Shown here in pieces: positions 52,485-61,836 of a DNA stretch of 64,000 nt. Source of the DNA: Pseudomonadota bacterium (GTDB taxonomy: Bacteria; Pseudomonadota; Alphaproteobacteria; Rhizobiales; Xanthobacteraceae); the NCBI GenBank assembly GCA_023435725.1, contig JAEYRD010000106.1, positions 6,780-70,779 of the forward strand, in the 5' to 3' direction. The notes below the pieces were generated by a model. The model did no database searches. It saw nothing but the letters and a program-made list of their open reading frames with translations, and was not told where the DNA came from. Both the position numbers and the translations under genes were made by a program. Positions within the stretch are counted from its first letter, which is position 1, and the number at the start of each line of letters is the position of its first letter.

Positions 52485-54016
52485 TCACAACGGTAAATTG
52501 TCGTGCTTCTTCGCCGGCGCTTCCACCTTCTTGTCCTTCAGCATCGCCAGCGCGCGCGCGATGCGCTTGCGGGTCGAGTGCGGCATGATGACGTCGTCGA
52601 TGTAGCCGCGCTCGGCAGCGATGAACGGCGACAGGAAGCGGTCCTCGTATTCCTTGGTGCGCGCGGCGATCTTGTCGGGGTCGCCGATGTCGGCGCGGAA
52701 GATGATCTCGACCGCGCCCTTGGCGCCCATCACCGCGATCTGCGCAGTCGGCCAGGCGTAGTTCATGTCGGCGCCGATTTCCTTGGAGGCCATGACGTCG
52801 AAGGCGCCGCATAGGCCTTGCGGGTGATGATGGTGACGAGCGGCACGGTGCACTGCGAGTAGGCGAACAGCAACTTCGCGCCGTGCTTGATCAGGCCGCC
52901 ATATTCCTGCGCGGTGCCCGGCAGGAACCCCGGCACGTCGACGAAGGTGACGATCGGGATGTTGAAGGCATCACAGAAGCGGACGAAGCGCGCGGCCTTG
53001 CGCGAGGCGTCGCTGTCGAGGACGCCGGCGAGCACCATCGGCTGGTTGGCGACGAAGCCGACGGTGCGGCCCGCGATGCGGCCAAAGCCGGTGACGATGT
53101 TCTTGGCGAAGGATTCCGCGATCTCGAAGAAGTCGCCCTCGTCCACGACCTTCAGGATCAATTCCTTCATGTCGTAAGGCTTGTTCGGATTGTCGGGGAC
53201 CAGCGTGTCGAGCGACATGTCGACGCGGCCGATGTCGTCGAAGCTCGGCCATTCCGGCACGCCGTCGGTGTTGTTGGACGGCAGGAAGTCGATCAGGCGC
53301 CGCATCTGCAACAGCGTCTCGACGTCGTTCTCGAAGGCACCGTCCGCGATCGAGGAGCGCGTCGCGTGCACCGAGGCACCGCCGAGCTCTTCGGCCGTGA
53401 CCACCTCGTTGGTCACCGTCTTCACGACGTCGGGACCGGTGACGAACATGTAGCTGGTGTTCTTCACCATGAAGATGAAGTCGGTCATCGCCGGCGAATA
53501 GACGTCGCCGCCCGCGCAGGGACCCATGATGACGGAGATCTGCGGGATCACGCCCGAGGCGAGCACGTTGCGGCGGAACACGTAGGAATAGCCGGCGAGC
53601 GCCGCGACGCCCTCCTGGATGCGGGCGCCGCCCGCGTCGTAGAGGCCGATGATGGGCGCCCGCGCCTTCATCGCCATGTCCTGCAGCTTGGTGATCTTCA
53701 GCGCGTGGGTCTCGGACAGCGAGCCGCCGAACACGGTGAAGTCCTTGGCAAACACAAACGTCTTGCGGCCGTTGACGGTGCCCCAGCCGGTGACGACGCC
53801 GTCGCTGGGGATCTTGGTCTTCTCCATGCCGAACTCGGTCGAGCGGTGCTCGACGAACATGTCGAATTCCTCGAACGATCCCTTGTCGAGCAGGAGCTCG
53901 ATGCGCTCGCGCGCGGTCAGCTTGCCGCGGGCGTGCTGCGCGTCGATACGCTTCTGCCCGCCGCCGAGCTTTGCGCCGGCACGACGTTCTTCAAGGGCGT
54001 CCAGGATATGTTTCAT
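52485..54016 (-). pseudogene. pccB: Propionyl-CoA carboxylase beta subunit, frameshifted
   Basis: The carboxyltransferase subunit is split between two minus-strand frames. From ATG 54016, a normal N-terminus ([20 protein letters not shown]) runs to [20 protein letters not shown], then goes off-frame near 52810. The second frame continues with [20 protein letters not shown] and ends at 52485 (PAKKHDNLPL). Restoring one C on the plus strand at about 52810 (cgccgcat to cgccgccat) rebuilds [16 protein letters not shown] and gives exactly 510 residues, the usual length. Either a true disabling mutation or a sequencing error. No alpha subunit is in the window. Confidence 0.88.
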
Positions 54017-54165
54017 TTGCTCCCGCCACTTCTTAGCCTAAATGCGATTGCCGGGGGTTCTAACACGGCATTTTGCGAGCCGGGAAGCGGCTTTCGGCGT
54101 CGCAGGGCTGCCCTGCCGCAGCGTAAAAGCGCAAGGGATTACAAAGTTTTGCCTGGGAGGCGATC

Positions 54166-54570
54166 ATGGACGAGCGAGCTGCCGAGACCGGCGCGGCGAC
54201 GGGCGGCGTCAACATCCTGCTCCGCCTGGAGGGTCTGACCCTGTTTGTAGGCATGGTGATGCTCTATGCGGCCTGGGGCGGCTCCTGGCTGGTGTTCGCC
54301 CTGCTCTTCTTCGTTCCCGATCTGAGCTTCCTGGCATACCTGTCGGACGCCAAATTCGGCGCCCTCGTCTACAACGCCGCCCACAGCTACATGCTACCGG
54401 TGACGCTGATGACGCTGGGCTTCGGCTTCGCCTCGCCCCTCACCCTGTCAATCGCCTTGATCTGGCTCGCCCATATCGGCATCGACCGGGCGCTCGGCTA
54501 TGGCCTGAAATATTCGGCCGGGTTCGGCTTCACCCATCTCGGCCGGATCGGCCGGCGGAAGGACGCCTGA
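54166..54570 (+). CDS. DUF4260 membrane protein
   Basis: A 134-residue inner-membrane protein with about four helices. The family features RLEGLTLFVGMVMLYA, FFVPDLSFLAYL, YNAAHSYMLPV and WLAHIGIDRALGYGLKY are all present. Function unknown. GGGAGGCG lies upstream of the ATG. It is divergent from the pccB gene. Confidence 0.9.
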   Translation: MDERAAETGAATGGVNILLRLEGLTLFVGMVMLYAAWGGSWLVFALLFFVPDLSFLAYLSDAKFGALVYNAAHSYMLPVTLMTLGFGFASPLTLSIALIWLAHIGIDRALGYGLKYSAGFGFTHLGRIGRRKDA

Positions 54571-54732
54571 CCACGAGCGCTCTGGCGGCGGGATACGCCA
54601 TTTTATCGGCTTTCGCCGGTTGACCAACCCTGCCGATTCAGGCTTGCTCGGGACTCACGATCAGGCGCCGAATGTTGCGTGAGCTCAGTCGGTACGGCGG
54701 CGGTCACCACGTCTGGCTGCAAGCATCACCCA

Positions 54733-55314
54733 ATGTCCGCGACGGTCGTCACCCTTCCGCCGAAGAGTTCGTCCGAAACCACCGACTTCCTGCGCCGCAT
54801 GGCCAGCATGGTGTCGGGGCAGAACGGCGAAATGCTGCTGCGCGCCGCAACCCAGATCGAATCGCTCACGCAGCGGGCGATGTCGGCCGAGCGGCTCTTT
54901 CACGAGCAACAGGAAGAGAACAAGCGCCTCGTCAAGCTGCGCGAAGCCACCGAGCTCGTGGTCGCTCAGATCGAGACCTTGCGGAAGCAGCTTGCGGACG
55001 TGACCTCGGCTGCCGCCACTGAGCGCGCAGCGTTCGATGCCGAGCGCGGCAAGCTGCTCGGCCTGATGCAGGATGCCGAAAGCCATATCGGCAAGCTCAC
55101 CGACGAACTCGAGACGCTGCGCGCCTCCGTCGACAGTTTCAACGAGACCGCGGTCTCCGTGCCGATCGAGGTGCTGCGCCTGGCACGGACACAATTCGAT
55201 TTCCTCTGCAACGGCTTTGCCCGCAACGGCGACCCGATCTCGCAAGCGATGAGCGAGATCGGCGGCTTTGCGATCGACAAGGCCCTGTCGGCGAAGAAGA
55301 CCGATATCGCCTGA
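54733..55314 (+). CDS. Coiled-coil hypothetical protein
   Basis: A 193-residue soluble protein whose middle (about 50-145) is strongly coiled-coil: SAERLFHEQQEENKRLVKLR, then VVAQIETLRKQLADVTSAAA. The C-terminus has RLARTQFDFLCNGFARNGDP, a more globular tail. No known family. ATG 54733 (MSATVV) is preferred to the frame opening at 54679, but neither has a clear ribosome site. Confidence 0.72.
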   Translation: MSATVVTLPPKSSSETTDFLRRMASMVSGQNGEMLLRAATQIESLTQRAMSAERLFHEQQEENKRLVKLREATELVVAQIETLRKQLADVTSAAATERAAFDAERGKLLGLMQDAESHIGKLTDELETLRASVDSFNETAVSVPIEVLRLARTQFDFLCNGFARNGDPISQAMSEIGGFAIDKALSAKKTDIA

Positions 55315-55330
55315 ACCGGCGTTGCCTCCT

Positions 55331-55987
55331 CTACGGCTCGCCCGGCTTGAACGGCTCCTGCTTGTCCGGCGGCACGGTCTCTTCCGCCATCGCCAGCAGC
55401 ATCGCGACCATCACGTAGTTGCCTGCGACCGCCGTGAGGTCGACGATCTGCTGGTCGTTGAAGACCTTCCTGGCGCGTGCGTAGGTCTCGTCGGTGACCT
55501 TCTTGGTGGTGGTGAGCTCGGTAACGAAGTCGTAGACGACCGCCTCGTCCTCGGCCATCTTCGACGGGCGCTTGTTGGCCTTGAGCTCCGCGATGATGTC
55601 CGGCGACAGGCCCGCCTTGGCCGCCAGCGGCGCGTGGGCGAACCATTCCACCTGCGAGCGCCACTGCCGCCCAATGATCAGAATCGCAAACTCGTTGAGC
55701 TTGGTCGGGACCGACGTCTCCCAGCGCAGATAGTAGAACAGGTCGAACAGGCGCTGGCCGAGCACGGGGCTGCGGATCATCGGATTGTAGGGACCGCCGA
55801 TGCCGACGCTCGACACCTTCATGATCTGCTCGCCGAGCGGCTTCTGCTTGGCATCGAGCTGGTCCATGGTGAGCTGCGGAAAACGCGGCTCCTTGCTGGT
55901 GGCGGGTGCAGCAAACATCGTGGCGGCGAGCCAGCCGCCCGCGGCGGCAAGCGTGAGCGACGACAGCCAGAGCGTCGTTGATTTCAT
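55331..55987 (-). CDS. Exported carboxymuconolactone decarboxylase-like protein
   Basis: A 218-residue protein with a signal peptide or anchor (MKSTTLWLSSLTLAAAGGWL) followed by an all-helical AhpD/CMD fold: GGPYNPMIRSPVLGQRLFDL, KLNEFAILIIGRQWRSQVEW and FNDQQIVDLTAVAGNYVMVA. The catalytic CxxC of peroxidase AhpD is absent (EWFAH instead), so it is not an alkyl hydroperoxidase of that type. GGAGG lies 8 bases upstream of ATG 55987. Confidence 0.85.
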   Translation of the reverse strand: MKSTTLWLSSLTLAAAGGWLAATMFAAPATSKEPRFPQLTMDQLDAKQKPLGEQIMKVSSVGIGGPYNPMIRSPVLGQRLFDLFYYLRWETSVPTKLNEFAILIIGRQWRSQVEWFAHAPLAAKAGLSPDIIAELKANKRPSKMAEDEAVVYDFVTELTTTKKVTDETYARARKVFNDQQIVDLTAVAGNYVMVAMLLAMAEETVPPDKQEPFKPGEP

Positions 55988-56139
55988 TGTTACCCTCCCG
56001 ACCATTTTTCTTGCTTGGTCGGGACGATGCTAGTCGAGGGGCTTCGGCCGCGCCAGCCATGAGACGCTCATGGTGAGGAGCGCGGAACGCGCGTCTCCGG
56101 ACGATGCTTCCCATCGCCGGGCGAACCATGAAGGCCCCG

Positions 56140-56200
56140 ATCTCGCCCGCGACTATCCTTCGAGACGCCCGCTACGCGGTCTCCTCAGGATGAGGACCGA
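56140..56200. repeat. Intergenic repeat, family G
   Basis: Contains ccttcgagacgcccgctacg and tcctcaggatgaggac, a motif commonly seen between genes in alphaproteobacteria. Single copy in this window. Confidence 0.5.
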
Positions 56201-56231
56201 GGCCGGTAAGGACGGATCAGCGCAGTTGCGC

Positions 56232-57050
56232 TCAGATCGCGCCGATCTCGGCAAGGCAGGCTTGCGTCAGCGTCATGCGGGCCTCGATGTGGCGCGGCTC
56301 GCGGCAATCCATGTTGAGCGCGAACACGGTGTGCGCCTCGCCCTTCTCGGCCCAGCCGACCATCCAGCCGAGCGACGGCTCGCCGCGCTCGGCGCCGAGG
56401 AGACCGGACTTGGCGCGGATGATGCTCTCTCCGGCCTTGGTCACCGGCAGGATGTCAGCGACGAGATTCTGGCTGCGTTTGGGAATCGGCAGCACGCGGC
56501 GGCGCAGCCGATCGACGAAGTCGATCTGCTCGATTGGATCGATGCGCAAGGCGCCGGTGAGCCAGAACTGGTCGATGCCGCCGCCGATATCGCGATTGCC
56601 GTAGTCGAACAGATCGACATATTTCTGCATGCGCTCCTGGCCGATGCGGCGCGCGATCTCCTGATAGACCGGCACGGCGCTGACGAGAATCGCGCTGCGC
56701 AGCGTGTGATCCTTGTTCCATGCCTCGATCGGCCGCTTCACGCCGTCCCAGGGAAACACGTCCTTGTCGGGATCGGCAACGACGCCGGTCTCGAGCGCAA
56801 TCAGCGAGTTCGGAATCTTGAAGGTCGAGGCCGGCAGCTTGCCCTCGCCGGAGCGCTCGCTATCGCTCGCGACGATCAGATAGTCCTCGACCTTGTAGGC
56901 AACGAAGGTGCCTGCCGTGCCGAGGTCGGCGAAGCGTTTTGCCAAGCTCTCGCGGATCTCGTTGCGCGGCGGCGCGACATGAGCGAGCGCGCGCTGCGGC
57001 ATGGTGGCGGCTGCGGCAAGAAGGCCGAGGGTGGAGCGGCGAGTCAGCAA
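56232..57050 (-). CDS. Class D (OXA-type) beta-lactamase
   Basis: A 272-residue periplasmic serine beta-lactamase with every class D motif: S75-T-F-K78 (nucleophile and carbamylatable Lys), SAV at 124-126, YGN at 150-152 and KSG at 214-216. The N-terminus has a twin-Arg-like LTRRSTLGLLAAAAT signal. The start is a TTG at 57050 because no in-frame ATG precedes residue 17. Length fits chromosomal OXA enzymes. No regulator or mobile element is adjacent, so it looks intrinsic rather than acquired. Confidence 0.92.
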   Translation of the reverse strand: MLTRRSTLGLLAAAATMPQRALAHVAPPRNEIRESLAKRFADLGTAGTFVAYKVEDYLIVASDSERSGEGKLPASTFKIPNSLIALETGVVADPDKDVFPWDGVKRPIEAWNKDHTLRSAILVSAVPVYQEIARRIGQERMQKYVDLFDYGNRDIGGGIDQFWLTGALRIDPIEQIDFVDRLRRRVLPIPKRSQNLVADILPVTKAGESIIRAKSGLLGAERGEPSLGWMVGWAEKGEAHTVFALNMDCREPRHIEARMTLTQACLAEIGAI

Positions 57051-57121
57051 GAGCAGTGTCCGTTGAATGACAAAAGGGACGGCTACAATGCCGCCGATAT
57101 CTGGTCAAACGATGACAGCGT

Positions 57122-57385
57122 TTACCGCCCCCGGCCCGACAGCCGCAGCACGAACACCAGCACTTCGGCGACGGCTTTGTAGAGGTCGGGCGGAATCTCC
57201 TCGCCGAGCTCGACCTTGGAGAGCGCGCCGGCCAGGATCTCGTTCTCCTCGATCGGGATGTCGTTGGCCTTGGCGATTTCGACGATTTTTGCGCCGATCG
57301 TGCCCTTGCCCTTGGCGACGACAACAGGCGCGTTGCTGCCCTTCTCGTAATGCAGCGCGATAGCGAGCTTGGATTGATCGCTCAT
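57122..57385 (-). CDS. FlhB C-terminal domain-like protein
   Basis: An 87-residue soluble protein equal to the cytoplasmic C-terminal part of FlhB/YscU export-switch proteins: IALHYEKGSNAPVVVAKGKG, EIAKANDIPIEENEILAGAL and ELGEEIPPDLYKAVAEVLVF. The membrane domain and the NPTH autocleavage site are absent. Such stand-alone FlhX-type proteins can partly replace FlhB's C-terminus. It overlaps fliK by 4 bases (ATGA), matching the FlhB-FliK link in hook-length control. Confidence 0.92.
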   Translation of the reverse strand: MSDQSKLAIALHYEKGSNAPVVVAKGKGTIGAKIVEIAKANDIPIEENEILAGALSKVELGEEIPPDLYKAVAEVLVFVLRLSGRGR

Positions 57386-58998
57386 GTGGCGCGATCCAGG
57401 AAATGCCCGGCGCGGGCCGGCGCAGGCTGCGGCGGGGTGCCGTCGCGGACCACGATGTCGCCGGGCTTGAGCTCGGCCCTCGTGAGTGCCTGATTGAGCT
57501 CACCGACGCCGGCGCGGAGCTGCTGCGCGGTCGCCGGCCGCTCCGCCCACATTCGCACGAAGGTTTTGTCGCCGTTGAGCGTGATCAGCGCGTGCACGGG
57601 TCCGGCCGGCTCGACGTTGAGCGAGAAGCGCGCGCGCCAGGCGCGCTTGGCGGGATCGGCGGACTCGCTGCCGCCGTCGCGCGAGATCTCGAACTGCGCC
57701 ATCGCCGTGCCCTGCGGGGTTGCAAAGGGAATCTCGAAATTCCACTGCAGCACGGCGGGATCGATGCGATGGCCCGAGGCATCGGCGCGATCAGGGAGCG
57801 AAGCGACCTGGAGCAAGGTCTGACGTGCGATCGCGGCATCGGTGTCGTCGAGCAGGCGGTGCACGGTCGCGGCCAGCGGCGTGTCCGGCGAGAGCGATGG
57901 CGAAGCGATCGGTTGCGGCGACGGCAGCGCGCCGCGGATCGGCGGCGATGTCGCACGCGCGGCGGCTTCGAAGACGTGGCTATCGGGTACGGCCTTGTTC
58001 GAACCGGGGACGTTGCCGGTCATGCGCGGCAGGTTCTGCGTGACCTCCTGCAGGAGGCTGGCGGCAAGGCCGGCGGGTATGGTTCGCGACATCGCGGCCT
58101 GCGGAGCGCCGCCAGCGATGTCGGCCAACACGACGGCCGCGAGATTGCCGCTGCGCGACGCCTGAGGAGGTTGGGCGATGTCCGGTTCGGGTGATAACGA
58201 TGCAGCCTGCGCCGCCTCGCCCGCGGCCTGGGCCGGCGCGGCGGCGGGCTGCGGTGTCACGGTGGCGCTCACAGAAAGCTGCATCGCCGCCTGCGGAGCC
58301 GCGGTCTCGAGCGTCGCCAGCGTCTGGCGCAGCACCAGCAGTGCGGCCTTCAGGTCCGGCGTCGAGCCGGACGACTGCGCTGCACCCGCGGCGAGCGAGG
58401 CCTCGAGGAATAGTCCGGATTTCTGGAAGGCAGATTCGATGTCGGGTCCGTCGAGCCCGGCATTGAGTGGCGTCTGCTGCGCCAGCACGTCCAGCACCGC
58501 CTGCTTCAGTCCCGCCGGCAGATCGCTGCCGGTCACGACGGAGGCCAGATTAGCGAACAGCGGCGCCTGACTGCCCTGCCTGGCCGCGGCCTCGGCCGAG
58601 GCCACGGTGACCGCGACCTGCTCCGATGGTGTCAGCGTGTTGCGTGGCGCATTGGCCGAGGGCGCAAGCGGCGGGCTCTCCACCAGCAAGGCCGCACGCG
58701 GCGTCAGCGTGACCTGATCGGCCGCCGCCTCGCCTGCTCCGTTGACGACGGCGAGCCGGATCGTGCCGTCGTTCTGCGACACCGCGAGCTGGAGGTTTTG
58801 CCCCGGCGACAGCGCCACTTCCGACATGACGTCGAGGGAGAGGTTTGCGATCGCGATCCGCACCAGATTGTCGGCGAGCAAACTGACGACCTTGGCATCG
58901 ACCACGCTGCCGGCCTGAAGCACAGGATCAGGCGTCGCCGCATCAGCTACAGGGCTGGCAGCACTGACGGGAACGATCGAGCTTATCGGCGTCGGCAT
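57382..58998 (-). CDS. fliK: Flagellar hook-length control protein FliK
   Basis: A 538-residue protein with a long Ala/Pro/Gln-rich low-complexity N-terminal region and a folded C-terminal Flg_hook domain at about 420-530 (WNFEIPFATPQGTAMAQFEI, then GDKTFVRMWAERPATAQQLR). FliK measures hook length and switches export specificity through FlhB. It is translationally coupled to the FlhB-like gene downstream. No other flagellar gene is in the window. Sequence before the ATG lacks a clear ribosome site. Confidence 0.9.
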   Translation of the reverse strand: MPTPISSIVPVSAASPVADAATPDPVLQAGSVVDAKVVSLLADNLVRIAIANLSLDVMSEVALSPGQNLQLAVSQNDGTIRLAVVNGAGEAAADQVTLTPRAALLVESPPLAPSANAPRNTLTPSEQVAVTVASAEAAARQGSQAPLFANLASVVTGSDLPAGLKQAVLDVLAQQTPLNAGLDGPDIESAFQKSGLFLEASLAAGAAQSSGSTPDLKAALLVLRQTLATLETAAPQAAMQLSVSATVTPQPAAAPAQAAGEAAQAASLSPEPDIAQPPQASRSGNLAAVVLADIAGGAPQAAMSRTIPAGLAASLLQEVTQNLPRMTGNVPGSNKAVPDSHVFEAAARATSPPIRGALPSPQPIASPSLSPDTPLAATVHRLLDDTDAAIARQTLLQVASLPDRADASGHRIDPAVLQWNFEIPFATPQGTAMAQFEISRDGGSESADPAKRAWRARFSLNVEPAGPVHALITLNGDKTFVRMWAERPATAQQLRAGVGELNQALTRAELKPGDIVVRDGTPPQPAPARAGHFLDRAT

Positions 58999-59057
58999 CT
59001 CAAGGGGGACCCGGGGAATGCTGGCCCCACCCTAAGGCCGCCGTCGTAAACCCGTCG

Positions 59058-59852
59058 TTAAGGACCTTTGGCCGCGGGCGGCTTCACGGCCGCCAGAACC
59101 GCCACGGCGGCCTCGAAATCCCTCTGGCGAGTGGCCCGGCGCGCTGCCGCTTCTTCGTCCACGCCCCATTGGTCGGTGTTCCAGTCCTCGTCGACATGGG
59201 CGGCGGCCCAGACCTGGCCGGCATCGCGCACGTCATGGGCCAGCGCCAGCGCCAGCAACGCCGAGCCGGTCAGGGTCGTGACCATGTGGAGCGCAGCGAC
59301 CGACCAGGCATCCCCGGGCAGCGCGGCGCGGGCGGTCTGGATCGCCTCGTCCGGCTGCTTCACATGCATGATGCCCTCGGACAGGATGAAATGCGCCCCC
59401 AGCGTCTCCGCGGCCCAAAACAGCACGGGGTCCCAATGCGCGGCCTCGCGCGCAACCAGCGCCTCGGGATGGCCGGCGCGATAGAACAAGAGATCGGTCT
59501 GGAAGTATTTTGCGAGATCGTCGCTGACGAGCTCGACGCGGTCGACGACGCCCTCGACCACGCTGTTGGCGATCCGCGTCAGCGGCATGGTCACGGGATC
59601 GATCGTCTCGCCCTGGGCCGCCCATTCGGAGGCGACGGCATCAGCGAGCGCGCGCGAGGGGATCACCACCTGGCGGCCTGAGGGCGTGCGAATCGGCTTG
59701 CCGTCGAGCGTGATGGCGAAGCCGCCCTCGGCCTCGGCGAGGCCGGCCTCCTTGTAGAAGCGCTTGCGCTGCGGCGTGCGCGCAGACTGGCGGGCCGCCT
59801 CACGCGGATCGAGCGGAGACTGCCCCGCGGCTTCATCGAACAATTCGCGCAT
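59058..59852 (-). CDS. ATP12-family F1-ATPase assembly chaperone
   Basis: A 264-residue protein matching ATP12, which binds the F1 alpha subunit during ATP synthase assembly in mitochondria and alphaproteobacteria. Signatures are KRFYKEAGLAEAEGGFAITL, KPIRTPSGRQVVIPSRALAD and TDLLFYRAGHPEALVAREAA. ATG 59852 (MRELFDEAAGQ) is the best start; the open frame to 60023 overlaps the divergent gene. Confidence 0.93.
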   Translation of the reverse strand: MRELFDEAAGQSPLDPREAARQSARTPQRKRFYKEAGLAEAEGGFAITLDGKPIRTPSGRQVVIPSRALADAVASEWAAQGETIDPVTMPLTRIANSVVEGVVDRVELVSDDLAKYFQTDLLFYRAGHPEALVAREAAHWDPVLFWAAETLGAHFILSEGIMHVKQPDEAIQTARAALPGDAWSVAALHMVTTLTGSALLALALAHDVRDAGQVWAAAHVDEDWNTDQWGVDEEAAARRATRQRDFEAAVAVLAAVKPPAAKGP

Positions 59853-59928
59853 CTCGAGTTTCCGGTCTCCGCCGCTGGATGCTAGGCTTTTAAGATAAGA
59901 CCGGCGGCCGATAAAGCGAGCGGCAGGC

Positions 59929-60375
59929 ATGAGGGAACTTGCGGGCATCGTGGCCCTGTTCACCGGATTTGGGCTCGCCGGCGCGGAGGCCGGCTTTCGC
60001 AGTCCGGAATCGCTCGTGCGCAACGTCTATGCCCATTACGGCGACGGCGTGCCGGAGCTGTCGAAAGGCCTGCTGAGGGATGATGCCACCGCCCGGCAAT
60101 TCTTCGATCCCAGCCTGCGCAAGGCCTGGAGCGCGCCAAGGGTCGAGCCCTATGATTTCCTGGTCCAGAGCCCAAGCTGGAAGCTCGGGCCAGTCGCGAT
60201 CGCGATCATCCGCAGGCAATACGACAAGACCTATGTCGCGGCGAATTTCGACAATCGCGGCCGCCGCGTGACGCTGAACTTCATCCTGGTCAACGGGCCG
60301 GAAGGATGGCTGATTACCGACATCGAGACCCCGCACGACTCCTTGCGGATGTTTCTGGAGCAGTTTCGGAATTGA
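59929..60375 (+). CDS. Exported hypothetical protein
   Basis: A 148-residue protein with a short signal peptide (MRELAGIVALFTGFGLAGA) and a beta-rich mature domain (SPESLVRNVYAHYGDGVPEL, then VTLNFILVNGPEGWLITDIE), resembling NTF2-like/DUF3828-type secreted proteins. Function unknown. It is divergent from the ATP12 gene with a 76-base gap. Confidence 0.75.
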   Translation: MRELAGIVALFTGFGLAGAEAGFRSPESLVRNVYAHYGDGVPELSKGLLRDDATARQFFDPSLRKAWSAPRVEPYDFLVQSPSWKLGPVAIAIIRRQYDKTYVAANFDNRGRRVTLNFILVNGPEGWLITDIETPHDSLRMFLEQFRN

Positions 60376-60612
60376 GGGGATCGGCGGCCCATTTACGACA
60401 TTACACCGCGGCTAGACCGTATCGCGTTATGTCTCTGGAGGCTGAACCCCGCCGATCAACGCACGTGACGCCTCCACCAAGAACGTTTTGGAGGCGCCGC
60501 GATTCATCTCGCCCAAGGCGGTCACGCCGATTTGATGTTCCGCGCGCGCGAAAATCGGGAACCTCTCCCAGAGGTAGCAATTAGCTGTCGTCTCAAACGC
60601 AGGGAGCAAGCC

Positions 60613-61098
60613 ATGCCAAATCTAAAGCTTGTTGGTGCAGTCGTGATTGCGGCGTCCGCTCTGTCGAGTCCTGCACTGGCGCAGGCGGTCATCTCCAATC
60701 CGGCCGCCTGCGAATCCGAGTTCGCCAGCGCCAACTGCGAGAATATTGGACCCGGTAGTCCCCTCGATCCCCGCGCCCCGGGTTATTATCATCGGCGAAC
60801 GGCCTATCGCCAGCCGGCCTACGTTGCCGCGGGCGTTGCGGGCGCTGCTATCGGCACAGCAGCGGCCGTCGCGGCCACGCCGTTCAACGTCGTGACAGCG
60901 CCTTACCGCGGCTGGCACAATTCCTACGCGGCGTACGGCCAACCCGTTATGTACGGCGGCGGCATGTACGGCGGCGGTATTTACGGTGAAAACGGTTGGT
61001 ATGGCGACTGGAACACCTATGCCGCGCGCAACGGTATCGTCTGCAGGCCCGGCACCTGGGTCAAGCTTGATGACGGCCGCCAGTATCCCTGCCAATAG
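60613..61098 (+). CDS. Small secreted protein, Tyr/Gly/Ala-rich
   Basis: A 161-residue protein with signal peptide MPNLKLVGAVVIAASALSSP (to ALAQ), two Cys near the start (AACESEF and ANCENI), a hydrophobic Ala/Gly-rich stretch (YVAAGVAGAAIGTAAAVAAT), Gly/Tyr/Met repeats (MYGGGMYGGGIYG) and a C-terminal CRPGTWVKLDDGRQYPCQ. AGGGAGC precedes the ATG. Function unknown; related in plan to other small secreted proteins here. Confidence 0.75.
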   Translation: MPNLKLVGAVVIAASALSSPALAQAVISNPAACESEFASANCENIGPGSPLDPRAPGYYHRRTAYRQPAYVAAGVAGAAIGTAAAVAATPFNVVTAPYRGWHNSYAAYGQPVMYGGGMYGGGIYGENGWYGDWNTYAARNGIVCRPGTWVKLDDGRQYPCQ

Positions 61099-61278
61099 GT
61101 CAATAGCTCTGAAGCAAAACGGCTCGGGCGGCCCCAAGCGGTCGCCCGATTCATGCCGGACTTTGGCGTTCGCCTTGCGCCGGCAAACACCCGGTCTCGC
61201 CATTTTGCCAGCCAATCGCCAAGGCAGCCCTGCTGCTCGCAAGCAACGATTTACTCGCAAGCTCGCGGTGCCCGACAC

Positions 61279-61836
61279 TTATCTCTTTGCGTACTCCGTG
61301 AAAACGTAGTCTCGGTTCTGCACCACGGTGTGGCACGCGAACCCGCACTTCGCGTCATGTTCCTGCGGCGGAGTGCTCGCCTCAGTGGAGGGGCTAAATG
61401 TATCGGACGCCGCGTCATAGTCGAACGCGCCCCATCCCCATCCGCCGCTGTCCGCGAACCTCTTGCTATCCTTCATCATGAAATCAACATCGTGCTGAGT
61501 GCCCGGGACCGTTGGTTGACCGGGGTAAGCCTCTTGCTTTTTGGGGATCCAATGGATTTTCGCCATCTTGGCGCCGTCTGGGAAAGGCTTGCCCTTTCCA
61601 GGCACGCCGTCCCTGTAGGCATCGATCATCGCCGGATTCCCCACGATCACGGCGATCGCGCCTGCGTTCTCGCTGATCGCGATTACAGGCCAGTCTTCGT
61701 ATCCTCTGAACTCAGAGAACGCGAGCCCGTTTGGTACTTGCACCGTGTACTTGTCCTGCGCGGAAATCGCGGCACCAACCGCGAAAACCACGATCGACGC
61801 CGAAATGCTAAGACTCATCAGCGTGAATTTTCTCAT
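61279..61836 (-). CDS. Cytochrome P460-family protein
   Basis: A 185-residue periplasmic protein with signal peptide (MRKFTLMSLSISASIVVFAV...). Family features are FSEFRGYEDWPVIAISENAG, GKGKPFPDGAKMAKIHWIPK and the C-terminal haem site KCGFACHTVVQNRDYVFTEY. Cytochrome P460s oxidise hydroxylamine or have uncertain roles. The Cys spacing reads C-G-F-A-C-H (three residues between, not the usual two). AAGGAG lies upstream of ATG 61836. Divergent from the sulfatase gene. Confidence 0.88.
   Translation of the reverse strand: MRKFTLMSLSISASIVVFAVGAAISAQDKYTVQVPNGLAFSEFRGYEDWPVIAISENAGAIAVIVGNPAMIDAYRDGVPGKGKPFPDGAKMAKIHWIPKKQEAYPGQPTVPGTQHDVDFMMKDSKRFADSGGWGWGAFDYDAASDTFSPSTEASTPPQEHDAKCGFACHTVVQNRDYVFTEYAKR

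Noticed and set aside
52883..54238. A 451-codon plus-strand open frame
   Set aside because: It is antisense to pccB and runs into the DUF4260 gene in the wrong frame.
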